64,000 nt of DNA, from positions 1-64,000 of the forward strand of contig CALDRG010000103.1 of the NCBI GenBank assembly GCA_937911265.1, read 5' to 3'. A program made the position numbers and the translations under genes. Of this stretch, positions 26,155 through 36,014 are shown piece by piece. How positions within the stretch are numbered: position 1 is the first letter of the stretch; every line of letters begins with the position of its first letter. Under the pieces are notes generated by a model, which was given only the letters and a program-made list of their open reading frames with translations, ran no database searches and was not told the origin of the DNA. Source of the DNA: Thalassarchaeum sp002495735 (lineage in GTDB: Archaea; Thermoplasmatota; Poseidoniia; Poseidoniales; Thalassarchaeaceae).

Positions 26155-28635
26155 ATGGGTGCACCAAAAATCCCCGAGAAGAGATGGACAATAGACCTCG
26201 AGAAGAGGATTCAGGAGAGCCATTACGGAGAGTCTTACTCTGAGCGCTATTCTTTCAATCCGAAGAGCGAACGAGAGATATTCATCATCGACACACCCCC
26301 TCCCTACCCCAGTGGAACTTGGCACATTGGTGCAGTGGCTCAATACAGTATGATAGATGTCATTGCTCGTAGCCAGAGACTGCTTGGAAAGGAGGTTCGC
26401 TTCCCATGGGGCGTCGACCGCAATGGAATCAATATCGAATTCACAGTTGAGAAGAAGTATGGTCGTAAGATGAGGTCATACGATCGGGGAGAATTCCTTG
26501 ATCTGTGTGCTGAGACCATTGAACCATACACTCAGGCAATGCGTGAAACAGCCAAGCGTGTGGGTTTGTCCTGTGATTTCGATAACGAGTATCTAACAGA
26601 CGCCCCCGATTATCGGGCAGTGACCCAATCCATATTCGTGGACCTATTCAAGCGAGGCGACATAGTTGAGGACCTTCGCCCCAACATATACGATCCGGTA
26701 GAAGGGACAACTATTGCCGAAGCAGAAGTTCAGAGGGTAACCCGCGAGACACTGCTGTGCGATGTCCGTTGGACTACAGAAGACGGAGAGGATGTGGTGA
26801 TATCCACCACCCGACCTGAGCTGATTTGTGCTTGCGGAGTCGTCGTAGTTAATCCCGAAGACGAGAGGTACAAACATTTGGTTGGTAAGCGCATACAACT
26901 CCCCCTTCCAGTAACCGACAGAGAGTCATTAGTGGAAATTGTAACTCACCCCTCTGTTAAGATGGATTTCGGCAGCGGTGTTCTGATGGTCTGTTCGTTC
27001 GGAGATCAGAACGACGTCGCAGTGTTCCGGGAATTGGGCCTAAGGCCGTTTGTTGCTGTGGATCTTGAGGGTCGGATGACTGGTATCAGTGGCCCTCTCT
27101 CAGGAATGTCTGCAGAGGACGCCAGAGCAGCTTCGATAGAGATTCTTAGTGGGGCCGGCCGTCTGTCAGCAGCAGAGGCGCATATGCAGGAGGTACCAGT
27201 GAGCGAGCGGGGAGGAAACCCAGTCGAAATTATTCTTCTGAAGGAGTGGTACGTCAAGCAGACCCACATCCTGGAGCGGATATCACAACTCTCAAACCAG
27301 AGTTCGTTCATACCCGAGCGGAACCGGCAGTTCTTGCATGATTGGATGGATGGCATCTCAATTGACTGGCCTATTAGCCGACGCAGATGGTATCACACCG
27401 AGGTGCCAATATGGTATTCTGAAGACGGTTTGAAGATAGTAGTGCCTCCGCATGGCACATACGTCCAACCCTGGCGTGAAACCCCGCCTCCAGGATCAGA
27501 GGTGCTCGACAGGGTTACTCGTGAATCGATTGGATTTTATGATACAATGGCAGGAGATCTAGGGGAATTGGTTGGAGAAGAGAAGGTGTTTGACACTTGG
27601 ATGGATTCTTCAAACTCAAACTTGTATGTTTCAGGCTATATCAGTGACCCAGAATTGTTCAAAAGAGCGTTTCCCACTTCGATCAGACCCCAGGGCAAGG
27701 AGATAGTCAGGACATGGTTGTACTACACTTTACTAAAGAGTGCGTTGCTATTCGACCAGCCAGCATTCCAGAATATTTGGGTAGACGGTTTAGGGATGGA
27801 CCCTTGGGGGCGAAAGATGTCTAAGTCCCTTGGCAATGGCATAGATGCTGATTCCGTCCTAGAGTGTGGAGCTGGAGGCAGGACGGGTTCATGGAAGATA
27901 AGAGGGCCAAACGGCAAGCAAGTTCAGCTCAGGGCGAATAAGATTGGAAGTGAGTGCTTTCGATTGTGGAAGGCCTGCGATGCCCAAGTCGGTGACGACT
28001 TTCACATTAATCCAGAGGAGATTGAATCCAAGTATTTTGGTGTCCTGACTAAGATATTCAACGTAGCGCGATTCGCCAGCCAGTTCGATGTGCCCGATGA
28101 TTTGGACACACCTCCTCTAGATTTGTCCTCGGAGGACCAGTGGATTTTGTCGGAGTTCGATGCCACGATGGCACGCGTAGAAGATGCATGGTCAAAGATC
28201 GACATATACACAGCAGCCCAGTCACTCAAGGGATTCGGGACTGGCGTATTCCCGAGTCACTGGTTAGAGATGTCGAAATCTCGTCTCTATGATGGAGACG
28301 AATCAGCCGCTTGGGCACTGCATAGGGTCGTCAGGGACCTGTTGAGTGCGTTATCTCCCATTTGTCCGTTCTTCAGTCACTACCTGTCTACTACACTTTA
28401 TGACAGCAGTGCTGTGGATGTACGTTCCTTCCCTCGCCTGCCTGCGATAGTCGATGTTGAAGGTGCCGAAGCCCTGAGGGCATTAACACCAAAAATCTCA
28501 GAATTCAATTCAATGATATGGAAGTTGAAGAAGGATTCTGGTCTTTCGCTGAAATCTCCAATTTCAGGAATAGTTGTTCCTCACGAACTGTCTGTATTGC
28601 AGAATTCGTTGGTACGCATGCATAGTATCGAATGA
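26155..28635 (+). CDS. valS: Valyl-tRNA synthetase, archaeal type
   Basis: It charges tRNA-Val, and a tRNA-Val gene lies at 51481. Beginning at the ATG at 26155 gives 826 residues. The class I signatures are GTWHIGAV (HIGH) and GRKMSKSLGN (KMSKS). The editing domain is inserted between them with ISTTRPELICACGVVVVNPEDERY, the threonine-rich proofreading site. Length and motifs agree with compact ValRS of Thermoplasmata and related archaea. The open frame extends 22 codons upstream to 26089, but the shorter start begins with the expected PKIPEKRW region. It converges with the phosphoglycerate dehydrogenase gene, 4 bases away. Confidence 0.9.
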   Translation: MGAPKIPEKRWTIDLEKRIQESHYGESYSERYSFNPKSEREIFIIDTPPPYPSGTWHIGAVAQYSMIDVIARSQRLLGKEVRFPWGVDRNGINIEFTVEKKYGRKMRSYDRGEFLDLCAETIEPYTQAMRETAKRVGLSCDFDNEYLTDAPDYRAVTQSIFVDLFKRGDIVEDLRPNIYDPVEGTTIAEAEVQRVTRETLLCDVRWTTEDGEDVVISTTRPELICACGVVVVNPEDERYKHLVGKRIQLPLPVTDRESLVEIVTHPSVKMDFGSGVLMVCSFGDQNDVAVFRELGLRPFVAVDLEGRMTGISGPLSGMSAEDARAASIEILSGAGRLSAAEAHMQEVPVSERGGNPVEIILLKEWYVKQTHILERISQLSNQSSFIPERNRQFLHDWMDGISIDWPISRRRWYHTEVPIWYSEDGLKIVVPPHGTYVQPWRETPPPGSEVLDRVTRESIGFYDTMAGDLGELVGEEKVFDTWMDSSNSNLYVSGYISDPELFKRAFPTSIRPQGKEIVRTWLYYTLLKSALLFDQPAFQNIWVDGLGMDPWGRKMSKSLGNGIDADSVLECGAGGRTGSWKIRGPNGKQVQLRANKIGSECFRLWKACDAQVGDDFHINPEEIESKYFGVLTKIFNVARFASQFDVPDDLDTPPLDLSSEDQWILSEFDATMARVEDAWSKIDIYTAAQSLKGFGTGVFPSHWLEMSKSRLYDGDESAAWALHRVVRDLLSALSPICPFFSHYLSTTLYDSSAVDVRSFPRLPAIVDVEGAEALRALTPKISEFNSMIWKLKKDSGLSLKSPISGIVVPHELSVLQNSLVRMHSIE

Positions 28636-28639
28636 GCAT

Positions 28640-29644
28640 TCAGTTGATTGTAGACTTCGGCCTTTCGCCGTTAAAAAACGCTACTAAAAGTCCAGCCATC
28701 TCAGTCCCCACTCTGTTTTGGGCTTCGAGAGTAGCAGCTCCAATGTGCGGACTCCCGTGAAATCGCTCGTGTTGCAGCAGGAGATTCCCAATAGCAGGCT
28801 CGATCTCAAATACGTCCAAGGCAGCGCTTGAAAGTACCCCTGAATCTAGAGCATCAAGAACTGCGGACTCGTCTACTATCCCTCCTCGGGCACAGTTCAC
28901 TATGTGACTTCCGCAGGCAGTGCCATCAGCTCCTATATCTGGCATCATAGCTAACCTCTCTCTATTCACTAGGTGGTGTGTGTCCTCTGAGAGGTTACAA
29001 TGGATCGAAATGTGAGTACATGCTCTGAATAGGCTATCCACATCATCATGCATTAAGCAGTCTAGCTCGTCTGTTTGCTCGGCCGAGACGTACGGGTCAA
29101 ATGCGTTGACCTCCATCCCGAATCCATGTGCCAACTCGGCCACTCCACGGGCAATTCTACCGAATCCAACCAGTCCGAGACGCTTCCCTCCCAGTTCACT
29201 ACCTCTGAGGTTCTTCTTGGCCCAATCTCCCGATCTTAGAGTCCTGTCTGCTCTAGCAACGAACCTAGTCGATGCTATCAGGTGTCCAATTGTCAACTCC
29301 ACTACGCTCTTTGTAGAAGCTCCTGGAGTGTTGCATACCACGACACCGTTCGTAGTAGCCGACATGATGTCGATGTTGTCGACCCCCACTCCTGCTCTTC
29401 CGATGAATCCCAGCCTACCTCCGTCGCATGACGCTTCGATTGCTTCTGAAGTCATCTTCGTTGCGCTGCGTACTACCACAGCGTCAAAATCTGCAAGTGC
29501 CCCTGTTCGCAATTCTTCGACTTCGTAATGCCCGAGTACCACTTCGTGTCCCGCACTCTCTAGTATGGACACGGCCGCGTCGGCCATTCCGTCAGTTACA
29601 GCAATCCTGCCCACGCACCTTTTGTGTCCGAGGACTTCAATCAA
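28640..29644 (-). CDS. serA: D-3-phosphoglycerate dehydrogenase-like 2-hydroxyacid dehydrogenase
   Basis: A 334-residue NAD-dependent D-2-hydroxyacid dehydrogenase. It has GRAGVGVDNIDI (substrate-binding loop), the Rossmann signature GLVGFGRIARGVAE, and the catalytic Arg in NCARGGIVDESA, Glu in LDVFEIEP and His in SPHIGAAT. The arrangement is typical of SerA, which takes 3-phosphoglycerate towards serine. There is no C-terminal ACT domain, as in short archaeal forms, so feedback control by serine through ACT is absent. Other 2-hydroxyacids cannot be excluded. It is divergent from the superoxide dismutase gene (67 bases). Confidence 0.85.
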   Translation of the reverse strand: MIEVLGHKRCVGRIAVTDGMADAAVSILESAGHEVVLGHYEVEELRTGALADFDAVVVRSATKMTSEAIEASCDGGRLGFIGRAGVGVDNIDIMSATTNGVVVCNTPGASTKSVVELTIGHLIASTRFVARADRTLRSGDWAKKNLRGSELGGKRLGLVGFGRIARGVAELAHGFGMEVNAFDPYVSAEQTDELDCLMHDDVDSLFRACTHISIHCNLSEDTHHLVNRERLAMMPDIGADGTACGSHIVNCARGGIVDESAVLDALDSGVLSSAALDVFEIEPAIGNLLLQHERFHGSPHIGAATLEAQNRVGTEMAGLLVAFFNGERPKSTIN

Positions 29645-29711
29645 GGTTCCCCAGAGCCCCCTTCCAACTATTCGGGAGAGTTCTTAGCATTCTACCGGTT
29701 GCGTTTGACAG

Positions 29712-30305
29712 ATGACCTTTGAACTACCAGATCTGCTTTACGACTACGACGCATTGGAACCTCACATAGATGCGCTGACAATGGAAATACACTACTCAAA
29801 GCACCACAACGCATACACCAACAATCTGAACGTTGCAATTGAAGCCAATGGGCTAGGAGGTAAGACGATTGATGAATTGCTCTCCGAGCACAACGACATC
29901 GCGGCTGTTAGGAACAACGGCGGAGGTTGGTGGAATCACTGCCAATTCTGGGAGGCGATGTCCGCCGACGGCGGCGGTGCCCCATCCGGAGACCTCGCTG
30001 CTGCTATCGATTCCTCGTTTGGCTCATTCGATGAGTTCAAGTCGATATTCCATAAGGCTGCTATGACTAGATTCGGTAGCGGATGGGCTTGGCTCGGAGT
30101 GAAGGACGGAGGACTATGTGTCTGTTCGAGCCCCAATCAGGACAATCCCCTGATGGACGGATTCTGCGATCCTATACTCGGACTCGATGTATGGGAGCAT
30201 GCGTATTACAAGAAGTACGGCCCAGGCAGAGCAACATACATCGATGCGTGGTGGGAAGTCATCGATTGGGTTGAGGTTTCACGGCGATTCTCCAATTGTC
30301 AGTGA
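29712..30305 (+). CDS. sod: Superoxide dismutase, Fe/Mn family
   Basis: It converts superoxide to hydrogen peroxide and oxygen. The 197-residue protein has all four metal ligands: His27 in EIHYSKHHNAY, His76 in WWNHCQFW, and Asp159 and His163 in LDVWEHAYY. Sequence features around GGGWWNHCQFW and GSGWAWL match the family; I cannot decide between iron and manganese. It indicates an aerobic way of life. No signal peptide is present, so it acts in the cytoplasm. It is followed 60 bases later by a membrane protein gene in the same direction. Confidence 0.94.
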   Translation: MTFELPDLLYDYDALEPHIDALTMEIHYSKHHNAYTNNLNVAIEANGLGGKTIDELLSEHNDIAAVRNNGGGWWNHCQFWEAMSADGGGAPSGDLAAAIDSSFGSFDEFKSIFHKAAMTRFGSGWAWLGVKDGGLCVCSSPNQDNPLMDGFCDPILGLDVWEHAYYKKYGPGRATYIDAWWEVIDWVEVSRRFSNCQ

Positions 30306-30365
30306 TTCTACTCACCACCTCTTCTGGCACCGCTTGGTTATTGGGGGGAATGACGACCACGAGGC

Positions 30366-31442
30366 GTGGTTGCAACTTCCGAGGCATTGGTAACCTCAAC
30401 TCTCATTCTATTATCTCCCTTGATTCTGGCCATTCCACTGTCAGTGGGTTGGAAGTGGTGGGTCGGCTCCGAACCGGAGCACGAGCACTACATGGAGAAA
30501 GTCCGCAGTGTGTTGGATGCTGGTATTCCACTGCGCAGGTACAGAGCAGAATTGGATGCCGAGGCGCGTAGATTCATGATAGACCCCGAGAGGCAAGCTA
30601 GGATAGAATCTAATTTACTTCGTCCTCTAAGAATCCAGCACTTCCTGCTGCTCCCAAGTCTGATTGTCTGGCCCGTGCTTGGTCTTTTCGCGGCAGTAAT
30701 CGCAATCCCTCTGATGCCTGTGCTGAGGGCGATTGAATGGATTATGATAGACAAGAGGGCGCTTGCCAAATCTGCTAATGTGCTTCAGAGTATTACACGA
30801 TGGGAAATCATTGGGATTCCGCGCTTAGATGACGGAGCCAAGCAACTAGACCGAGTTCTGACTTCAGTGCACAGACTCCCAATCACCGTCTTCCTAGGAC
30901 TATTCACATATCTTGTAGTGCTCTATCTTCCTTTGGAATCACGAGAGATTTTTCTAGTCAGTGGAGCGGTCTACATAGTGTTGGTATCTATCACATCCGT
31001 AATCAGGGCCGCTACTGCAAACGCCCTTGTGTTTGCCGACCCAACTAAACGGCGATTGATCCCCATGGACACCTTTGTGGAGGACGCCCTGGGCCCCCTT
31101 GTCGGCGTGGGCCTAGTCTTCCTGATTACCCGGCAATTGCTTTATGGCAGTCAACTCCGATCGAACGAGTTGTTTGGCGACCCCGTGGTCTTCTCATTGA
31201 GCGTATTACTGGTGCTCTATACCGCAACCATCATCGGAGTAACTGTGGAATTGAGTTTTTTCCACTCTAGAGGTAAAGGAGTCAGGAAGGCGTTTCAAAT
31301 GCAGATGGTTGAGGAGTACGACCCCACAGTGTATCTATTCACCAGAAATCTAGGAACGTTGCGCCTTTCACCACTAATGCCCTTGTCGGAGTGGGTGAAC
31401 AAGGGAGAGATATTTGAATTCGATAATGCTGAATCAGAGTGA
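30366..31442 (+). CDS. Multi-pass membrane protein of unknown function
   Basis: A 358-residue protein starting at GTG. There is an N-terminal helix (about 8-26), a cytoplasmic-looking charged stretch of about 70 residues with repeated arginine and glutamate, then about six more hydrophobic helices grouped in pairs and a polar C-terminus. No catalytic motif, transporter signature or family is recognised. Its last 9 bases overlap the end of the convergent ygfZ gene. It follows the superoxide dismutase gene, but a functional link cannot be claimed. Confidence 0.6.
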   Translation: MVATSEALVTSTLILLSPLILAIPLSVGWKWWVGSEPEHEHYMEKVRSVLDAGIPLRRYRAELDAEARRFMIDPERQARIESNLLRPLRIQHFLLLPSLIVWPVLGLFAAVIAIPLMPVLRAIEWIMIDKRALAKSANVLQSITRWEIIGIPRLDDGAKQLDRVLTSVHRLPITVFLGLFTYLVVLYLPLESREIFLVSGAVYIVLVSITSVIRAATANALVFADPTKRRLIPMDTFVEDALGPLVGVGLVFLITRQLLYGSQLRSNELFGDPVVFSLSVLLVLYTATIIGVTVELSFFHSRGKGVRKAFQMQMVEEYDPTVYLFTRNLGTLRLSPLMPLSEWVNKGEIFEFDNAESE

Positions 31443-32345
31443 CTGCATTACCGCAATCAAACCCTCTCTCAGTTCCAACTCTTCAAGAGCAATCGCCGGA
31501 AGAGGCACTACGGCAAGGGCCACGGAGCCTTCGAACGCCTTTGCAGATGCTGTGACTGTGATGCTGCCTACTCCTGGAACCTTGTGCTTTCCAACTGCCA
31601 CGTCAGAAGGCAGATACAGCCTCACAATACCGCGGGAAGCCTTTCCTCTACTATCCATTCTAGCATGAATCTCCTGCCCGGGATAGCATCCCTTGTTGAG
31701 ACTGACCATGTGACTAAGGCCCAGTTCAAGGGGCAGGAATGCTGAATTCATCTCCCTGTGATCGAGTATTCCGAGCTCTATACGGAGGCTTTCACACCTG
31801 TTTCTATCTGATGATATGGCACCGTTTTCGTGTAATAGGGCTGTGAAGGCATCAAGCTCTGCCGATGGCACTAGGATTTCGATTACCGACGACTCACCAT
31901 ATTCAGTGCGTGAAACCAAAGCACTCCCGTATTCGATCCACCGTTCTTCACTGATTTCCAATGGATCGATACCGAGTCCTGCGAGGCACCTGTTAACAGC
32001 CCTGCCAATAAGTCTCAGATGAGTGATTGCTCCATCACCGTTCGTCACTGTGATTTCCTCATCCCAAGGGATCCCTCGGATGAGATTCTCGCGTGTGTCG
32101 CCACCGACCCCGTGATTGCCAATGAGGAGTATCTCTTCTCCGAGGTTGCAGACCATCAGCCTATCTAGAATCCGCCCGTTGGCGTTGCAAAGCAACCCGT
32201 CCACCCTGTCACTGAATTGAATCTCTGAAGTTTTTACAGTCAGTGTTCTATTCAGGTGTTCTATGGCAGTATCTCCTTTGAGTACACTGACACTACAAGG
32301 AGAAGGTATTACCTCCGCAACAGGATGTAGATCCAGTGGTGGCAT
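31434..32345 (-). CDS. ygfZ: YgfZ/GcvT-like folate-binding protein (iron-sulphur maturation)
   Basis: From the ATG at 32345 the protein has 303 residues. Its marker is KGCYPGQEIHARM, the K-G-C-[YF]-x-G-Q-E motif of YgfZ/IBA57, containing the conserved cysteine. YgfZ helps build or repair [4Fe-4S] clusters in a folate-dependent way. The start lies 4 bases after the stop of the upstream IscA-like gene, so the two form an operon, and the pairing of IscA with YgfZ/IBA57 is known for both bacteria and mitochondria. A longer start at 32417 overlaps the neighbour and is less likely. Confidence 0.87.
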   Translation of the reverse strand: MPPLDLHPVAEVIPSPCSVSVLKGDTAIEHLNRTLTVKTSEIQFSDRVDGLLCNANGRILDRLMVCNLGEEILLIGNHGVGGDTRENLIRGIPWDEEITVTNGDGAITHLRLIGRAVNRCLAGLGIDPLEISEERWIEYGSALVSRTEYGESSVIEILVPSAELDAFTALLHENGAISSDRNRCESLRIELGILDHREMNSAFLPLELGLSHMVSLNKGCYPGQEIHARMDSRGKASRGIVRLYLPSDVAVGKHKVPGVGSITVTASAKAFEGSVALAVVPLPAIALEELELREGLIAVMQSL

Positions 32346-32349
32346 GCGC

Positions 32350-32736
32350 TCAACCAAATGACTGGCCACATCCGCAAGAACGGTCTGCGTTAGGATTGTC
32401 AATTTGGAACCCGCCACCCATAAGTGTGTCTTTGTAATCTACGCGGATACCACTAAGCATTTCACTATCCTTATTATTGACGAGTACTGTCAAACCACCG
32501 ACGTCCATACGCTGGAAGGAATCGTCATTAGGGTCTTCGACTATCTGCATGTCATACATATATCCAGAACATCCCCCTGATTCGGCGCTGATGATTACCA
32601 CATGTGTAGTCTCGTCTTCGCCCATGGTGGATTTCATTGCCTGCTTGGCAGGTTCGGTGAACTCAATCTGCACGTCAACAACTTCAGTAGAAGTAACAAC
32701 GGGTAGACTGAACCCCTCACCTCCGAGTATTCCCAT
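32350..32736 (-). CDS. HesB/IscA family iron-sulphur cluster carrier
   Basis: A 128-residue A-type carrier. It has the three conserved cysteines: one in ESGGCSGYMYDM and two in the C-terminal SCGCGQSF. Between them are the family elements DPNDDSF, GLTVLVNN and VDYKDTLMGGGFQIDNPNA. A-type carriers receive clusters from scaffold proteins and pass them to apo-enzymes such as the radical SAM and molybdenum enzymes encoded here. The N-terminal 20 residues are extra. It is the first gene of a pair with ygfZ and divergent from fdhD. Confidence 0.9.
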   Translation of the reverse strand: MGILGGEGFSLPVVTSTEVVDVQIEFTEPAKQAMKSTMGEDETTHVVIISAESGGCSGYMYDMQIVEDPNDDSFQRMDVGGLTVLVNNKDSEMLSGIRVDYKDTLMGGGFQIDNPNADRSCGCGQSFG

Positions 32737-32827
32737 GGTACCCGCCTATCGGCTGAGGTATTTCAACGGTTGCGAAAACCATTCCACGCAAGCCATAACC
32801 CAATACGATGAACGCGATACGCGGAGC

Positions 32828-33661
32828 GTGGAAGGCACAGAGGAGAAGCCAGTAGTCAGACTCGTATCCGGCCGGAGTACGCGCGAGCCTGACATCGTCT
32901 CTGTTGAGGCGGCATTATCCATGGCAGTATCTATCCTAGGGATGGATGAGCAGTCCTTAGGGCTGACAATGAGGACCCCGGGTCAGGACGAGCAATTGAT
33001 ACTGGGGTATCTACATTCTGAGGGGATCATAGACTCGATAGATCAGGTCACGGAAGTGAATGGGACAGAGGACACCATAACTGCTCATTTGACCGAAGAT
33101 GCAAATTTTGAACCAAATGAGCATGTCAGAAGGTCGACCATCACCTCATCGTGTGGCATCTGCGGTAAGGATTCAATTTCGAATCTTCTGCATGTCCATG
33201 GACCCCCTCTCAGTGAGTCATTCAAAGTTAATCAGCAGGATGTCTCTAACGCTGTAACGAACCTCAGTAAACATCAGGATGCATTCAAGCTTACAGGAGG
33301 GACTCACGCCTGTGCCAGAGTATCGCGTGGAGGGGTAGTTATTGATGCCCATGAGGACATCGGTCGCCATAATGCAATGGACAAACTCATCGGCAACGCA
33401 GTCAAATTTAGACAGACTCCGATTACGGAGGAAATGGTGGTGGTATCGGGCAGAGCATCCTTCGAATTAGTGCAGAAGGCTCTCAGAGCAGGGTTCCCTG
33501 TATTCATCTCAGTTGGAGCCCCCAGCAGCCTTGCCGTAGATATGGCAAATGAGCACGGTATGACATTGATTTCATTCGCCGCCGAAACTAGAATGACTGT
33601 GTTCAGCGGCAGTGGTAGGGTCGAGATGCCGCAATCCGCCGGTTACACAACGAGACCCTGA
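32828..33661 (+). CDS. fdhD: Formate dehydrogenase accessory sulfurtransferase FdhD
   Basis: FdhD moves sulphur onto the molybdenum cofactor so that formate-dehydrogenase-type enzymes become active. The protein shows the conserved CGICG motif (SSCGICGKDS), the GGTHACA segment and EDIGRHNAMDKLIG, all standard for the family. I start it at the GTG at 32828, giving 277 residues, the normal length. The open frame goes upstream to 32477, but that part overlaps the IscA-like gene antisense and carries no similarity. The likely client oxidoreductase gene begins about 25 bases after its stop. Confidence 0.9.
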   Translation: MEGTEEKPVVRLVSGRSTREPDIVSVEAALSMAVSILGMDEQSLGLTMRTPGQDEQLILGYLHSEGIIDSIDQVTEVNGTEDTITAHLTEDANFEPNEHVRRSTITSSCGICGKDSISNLLHVHGPPLSESFKVNQQDVSNAVTNLSKHQDAFKLTGGTHACARVSRGGVVIDAHEDIGRHNAMDKLIGNAVKFRQTPITEEMVVVSGRASFELVQKALRAGFPVFISVGAPSSLAVDMANEHGMTLISFAAETRMTVFSGSGRVEMPQSAGYTTRP

Positions 33662-33686
33662 TGTAAGCGACCTGCGTCCGAGTGGC

Positions 33687-36014
33687 GTGAGCAAGAAGAT
33701 CGAGCACCTAACTCCGGTCAAAGAGAAGTCTCCGAAGATATCGTCTCCGAAGCAAGTAGCGGCTGGAATTCCAGCAGTGATATCTACGATGTATCACGGA
33801 TTGAGTCGTATGGGGGCAATAAAATCCATTTCTAGCCTCTCAAAAGTAAATCGCTTCGATGGCTTCGATTGTCCTGGATGCGCGTGGCCAGATCCGGATG
33901 ACCATCGGTCCCACTTCGAATTTTGCGAGAACGGGGCCAAAGCTGTCGCCGACGAGGGTACGAGGGAACGGGCAAATCCTTCATTCTGGTCTCGATGGAC
34001 AGTCGCCGATCTATCTAGGAAGTCAGATAGATGGCTGAACTCGCAAGGCAGACTGACGCATCCGATGATTCTACGTCCAGGCTCAGATAATTACGAGGAG
34101 ATAGCCTGGGAAGATGCTTTCCAGTTGATTGCAGAAGAGCTGTCTTCGCTGAAGGATCCAGACCAAGCAATCTTCTACACCTCTGGCAGAACCAGTAACG
34201 AGGCCGCCTTCCTGTGGCAGTTGCTCGCTAGGAGATTTGGTACCAACAACCTCCCTGATTGCTCTAACATGTGCCATGAGTCCTCTGGTGTCGCGTTGGA
34301 CGACTCTATCGGTATAGGTAAGGGCACAGTCACATTGGACGACTTCACCAAGGCCGACCTGATTCTTGTCGTCGGGCAGAATCCAGGTACAAATCACCCT
34401 CGCATGCTCACAGCTCTAAGGGATGCCAAGCGAGCAGGAGCCTCAGTAGTAAGCATCAATCCACTGCTCGAGACAGGCATGAGGAAGTTCAAACATCCTC
34501 AGGACCTCCTAGAAATGCTTGGTTCAGGCACCTCAATTGCAGACCTGCACATCCCAGTGGCAGTGAATGGCGATTTGGCACTCTTCAGGGGTCTAGCTAA
34601 ACTCATCATCTCAGGGGGCGAAGTCGACACGGATTTTATCGCCGACTATACTCACGGATTCGAGGAGTACAGAAAATCTGTGAGAAGCTCGAAGTGGTCA
34701 GATATCTCAGATTCTGCTGGCGTATCTCGTCAGGAGATAGAATATCTTGGTAGAGCGGTGCGTGAATCAAAATCTACCATCATCTGCTGGGCAATGGGAC
34801 TGACCCAGCATCGCAATTCAGTAGCAACTATACAGGAAATCATGAACGTGCTTCTTCTTGGTGGCCACATAGGGAGGCCCGGTGCTGGAGTGTGTCCAGT
34901 AAGGGGCCATTCTAACGTCCAGGGCGATCGCACTGTAGGAATTAACCACAATCCTTCTGCGGGATTCTTGGATGCAATTCGCAGTTCTATCGGCATCAAT
35001 CCTCCAAACAAACCAGGCCTCGATGCTGTTAATTCTGTGTTGGCAATGAACGATAGCAAGGCCAGTGTCTTTCTTTCAATGGGGGGTAATTTCGTTTCAG
35101 CTATGTCAGATACTGCAGCCACTTCCAGGGCTATAGAGCAATGCAATCTAACAGTACAGATCTCCACCAAACCTAATCGTTCCCACTTGGTCACTGGACG
35201 TACGGCACTGATACTACCGTGTCTTGGCAGATCAGAGAGGGATTTGTCGTCCAATGGAATTAATCAATCAGTATCGGTGGAGAATTCGATGGGAGTGGTG
35301 CATGCCTCCAAGGGTTCCGCTAAGCCTGCCTCTGAAAAACTACGTTCCGAACCCGCCATCGTATCGGGCATTGCCTCTGCCTTGGAAACCTGCATAGGTA
35401 ATTCAGGAATACTCTGGCACGAGTTCTCTGAGGATTACGGTCTAATCAGGAATCTCATCGAGTCTACTGTACCTGGATTCGAGTCGTATAATGACCGAAT
35501 TAAACTGGATGCCGGATTCTATCTACCGAACGCACCACGCGATGGCAGGACCTTCAACACTGATTCAGGAAGGGCCAATTTCAGGGTGCATCCGATTACT
35601 CGGGCCTCCGCCCCACCTGGCCAATTCATCATGATGACAATCAGGTCACATGACCAGTACAACACAACCATATACGGCTTGGATGACAGATATCGGGGGA
35701 TTAAGAATGCCCGTAGAGTCGTCTTGATGAATGGCGAAGACATGCAGGATACAGGGATCTCCCAAGGAAGCATGGTAGACATTTCTTCTCACTTCGATGG
35801 GGTGACTAGGAATTCAGAACTATGGCGAGTAGTGCAGTACGACATCCCACGAGGTAATGTGGCAACGTACTTTCCTGAAGCCAACTCCCTAGTACCTCTT
35901 GGTAGTGTTGCCGAAGGGAGCAATACGCCGACCAGTAAATCAGTCAGCGTCAGCGTTGTGCCCTCTAGGGGTAAGATGAGATTTTGGAGGAAGCAGTTGC
36001 GTCAGGCATCCTGA
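33687..36014 (+). CDS. FdhF/YdeP-family molybdopterin oxidoreductase
   Basis: A large bis-MGD molybdenum enzyme of about 775 residues from the GTG at 33687. Its N-terminus has FDCPGCAWPDPDDHRSHFEFCENGAKA, the hallmark of the YdeP group (formate dehydrogenase alpha relatives). SNMCHESSGVALDDSIGIG corresponds to the cofactor region, where the cysteine could ligate molybdenum. GGHIGRPGAGVCPVRGHSNVQGDR is another family segment, and the C-terminal domain binds the second pterin. The true substrate of YdeP relatives is unsettled; formate is only one possibility. There is no visible twin-arginine signal, so it is likely cytoplasmic. It is encoded directly after FdhD. Confidence 0.85.
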   Translation: MSKKIEHLTPVKEKSPKISSPKQVAAGIPAVISTMYHGLSRMGAIKSISSLSKVNRFDGFDCPGCAWPDPDDHRSHFEFCENGAKAVADEGTRERANPSFWSRWTVADLSRKSDRWLNSQGRLTHPMILRPGSDNYEEIAWEDAFQLIAEELSSLKDPDQAIFYTSGRTSNEAAFLWQLLARRFGTNNLPDCSNMCHESSGVALDDSIGIGKGTVTLDDFTKADLILVVGQNPGTNHPRMLTALRDAKRAGASVVSINPLLETGMRKFKHPQDLLEMLGSGTSIADLHIPVAVNGDLALFRGLAKLIISGGEVDTDFIADYTHGFEEYRKSVRSSKWSDISDSAGVSRQEIEYLGRAVRESKSTIICWAMGLTQHRNSVATIQEIMNVLLLGGHIGRPGAGVCPVRGHSNVQGDRTVGINHNPSAGFLDAIRSSIGINPPNKPGLDAVNSVLAMNDSKASVFLSMGGNFVSAMSDTAATSRAIEQCNLTVQISTKPNRSHLVTGRTALILPCLGRSERDLSSNGINQSVSVENSMGVVHASKGSAKPASEKLRSEPAIVSGIASALETCIGNSGILWHEFSEDYGLIRNLIESTVPGFESYNDRIKLDAGFYLPNAPRDGRTFNTDSGRANFRVHPITRASAPPGQFIMMTIRSHDQYNTTIYGLDDRYRGIKNARRVVLMNGEDMQDTGISQGSMVDISSHFDGVTRNSELWRVVQYDIPRGNVATYFPEANSLVPLGSVAEGSNTPTSKSVSVSVVPSRGKMRFWRKQLRQAS

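Noticed and set aside
32477..32827. Upstream extension of the fdhD frame by 117 codons
   Set aside because: It is antisense to the IscA-like gene and shows no FdhD similarity; the GTG at 32828 gives the normal length.
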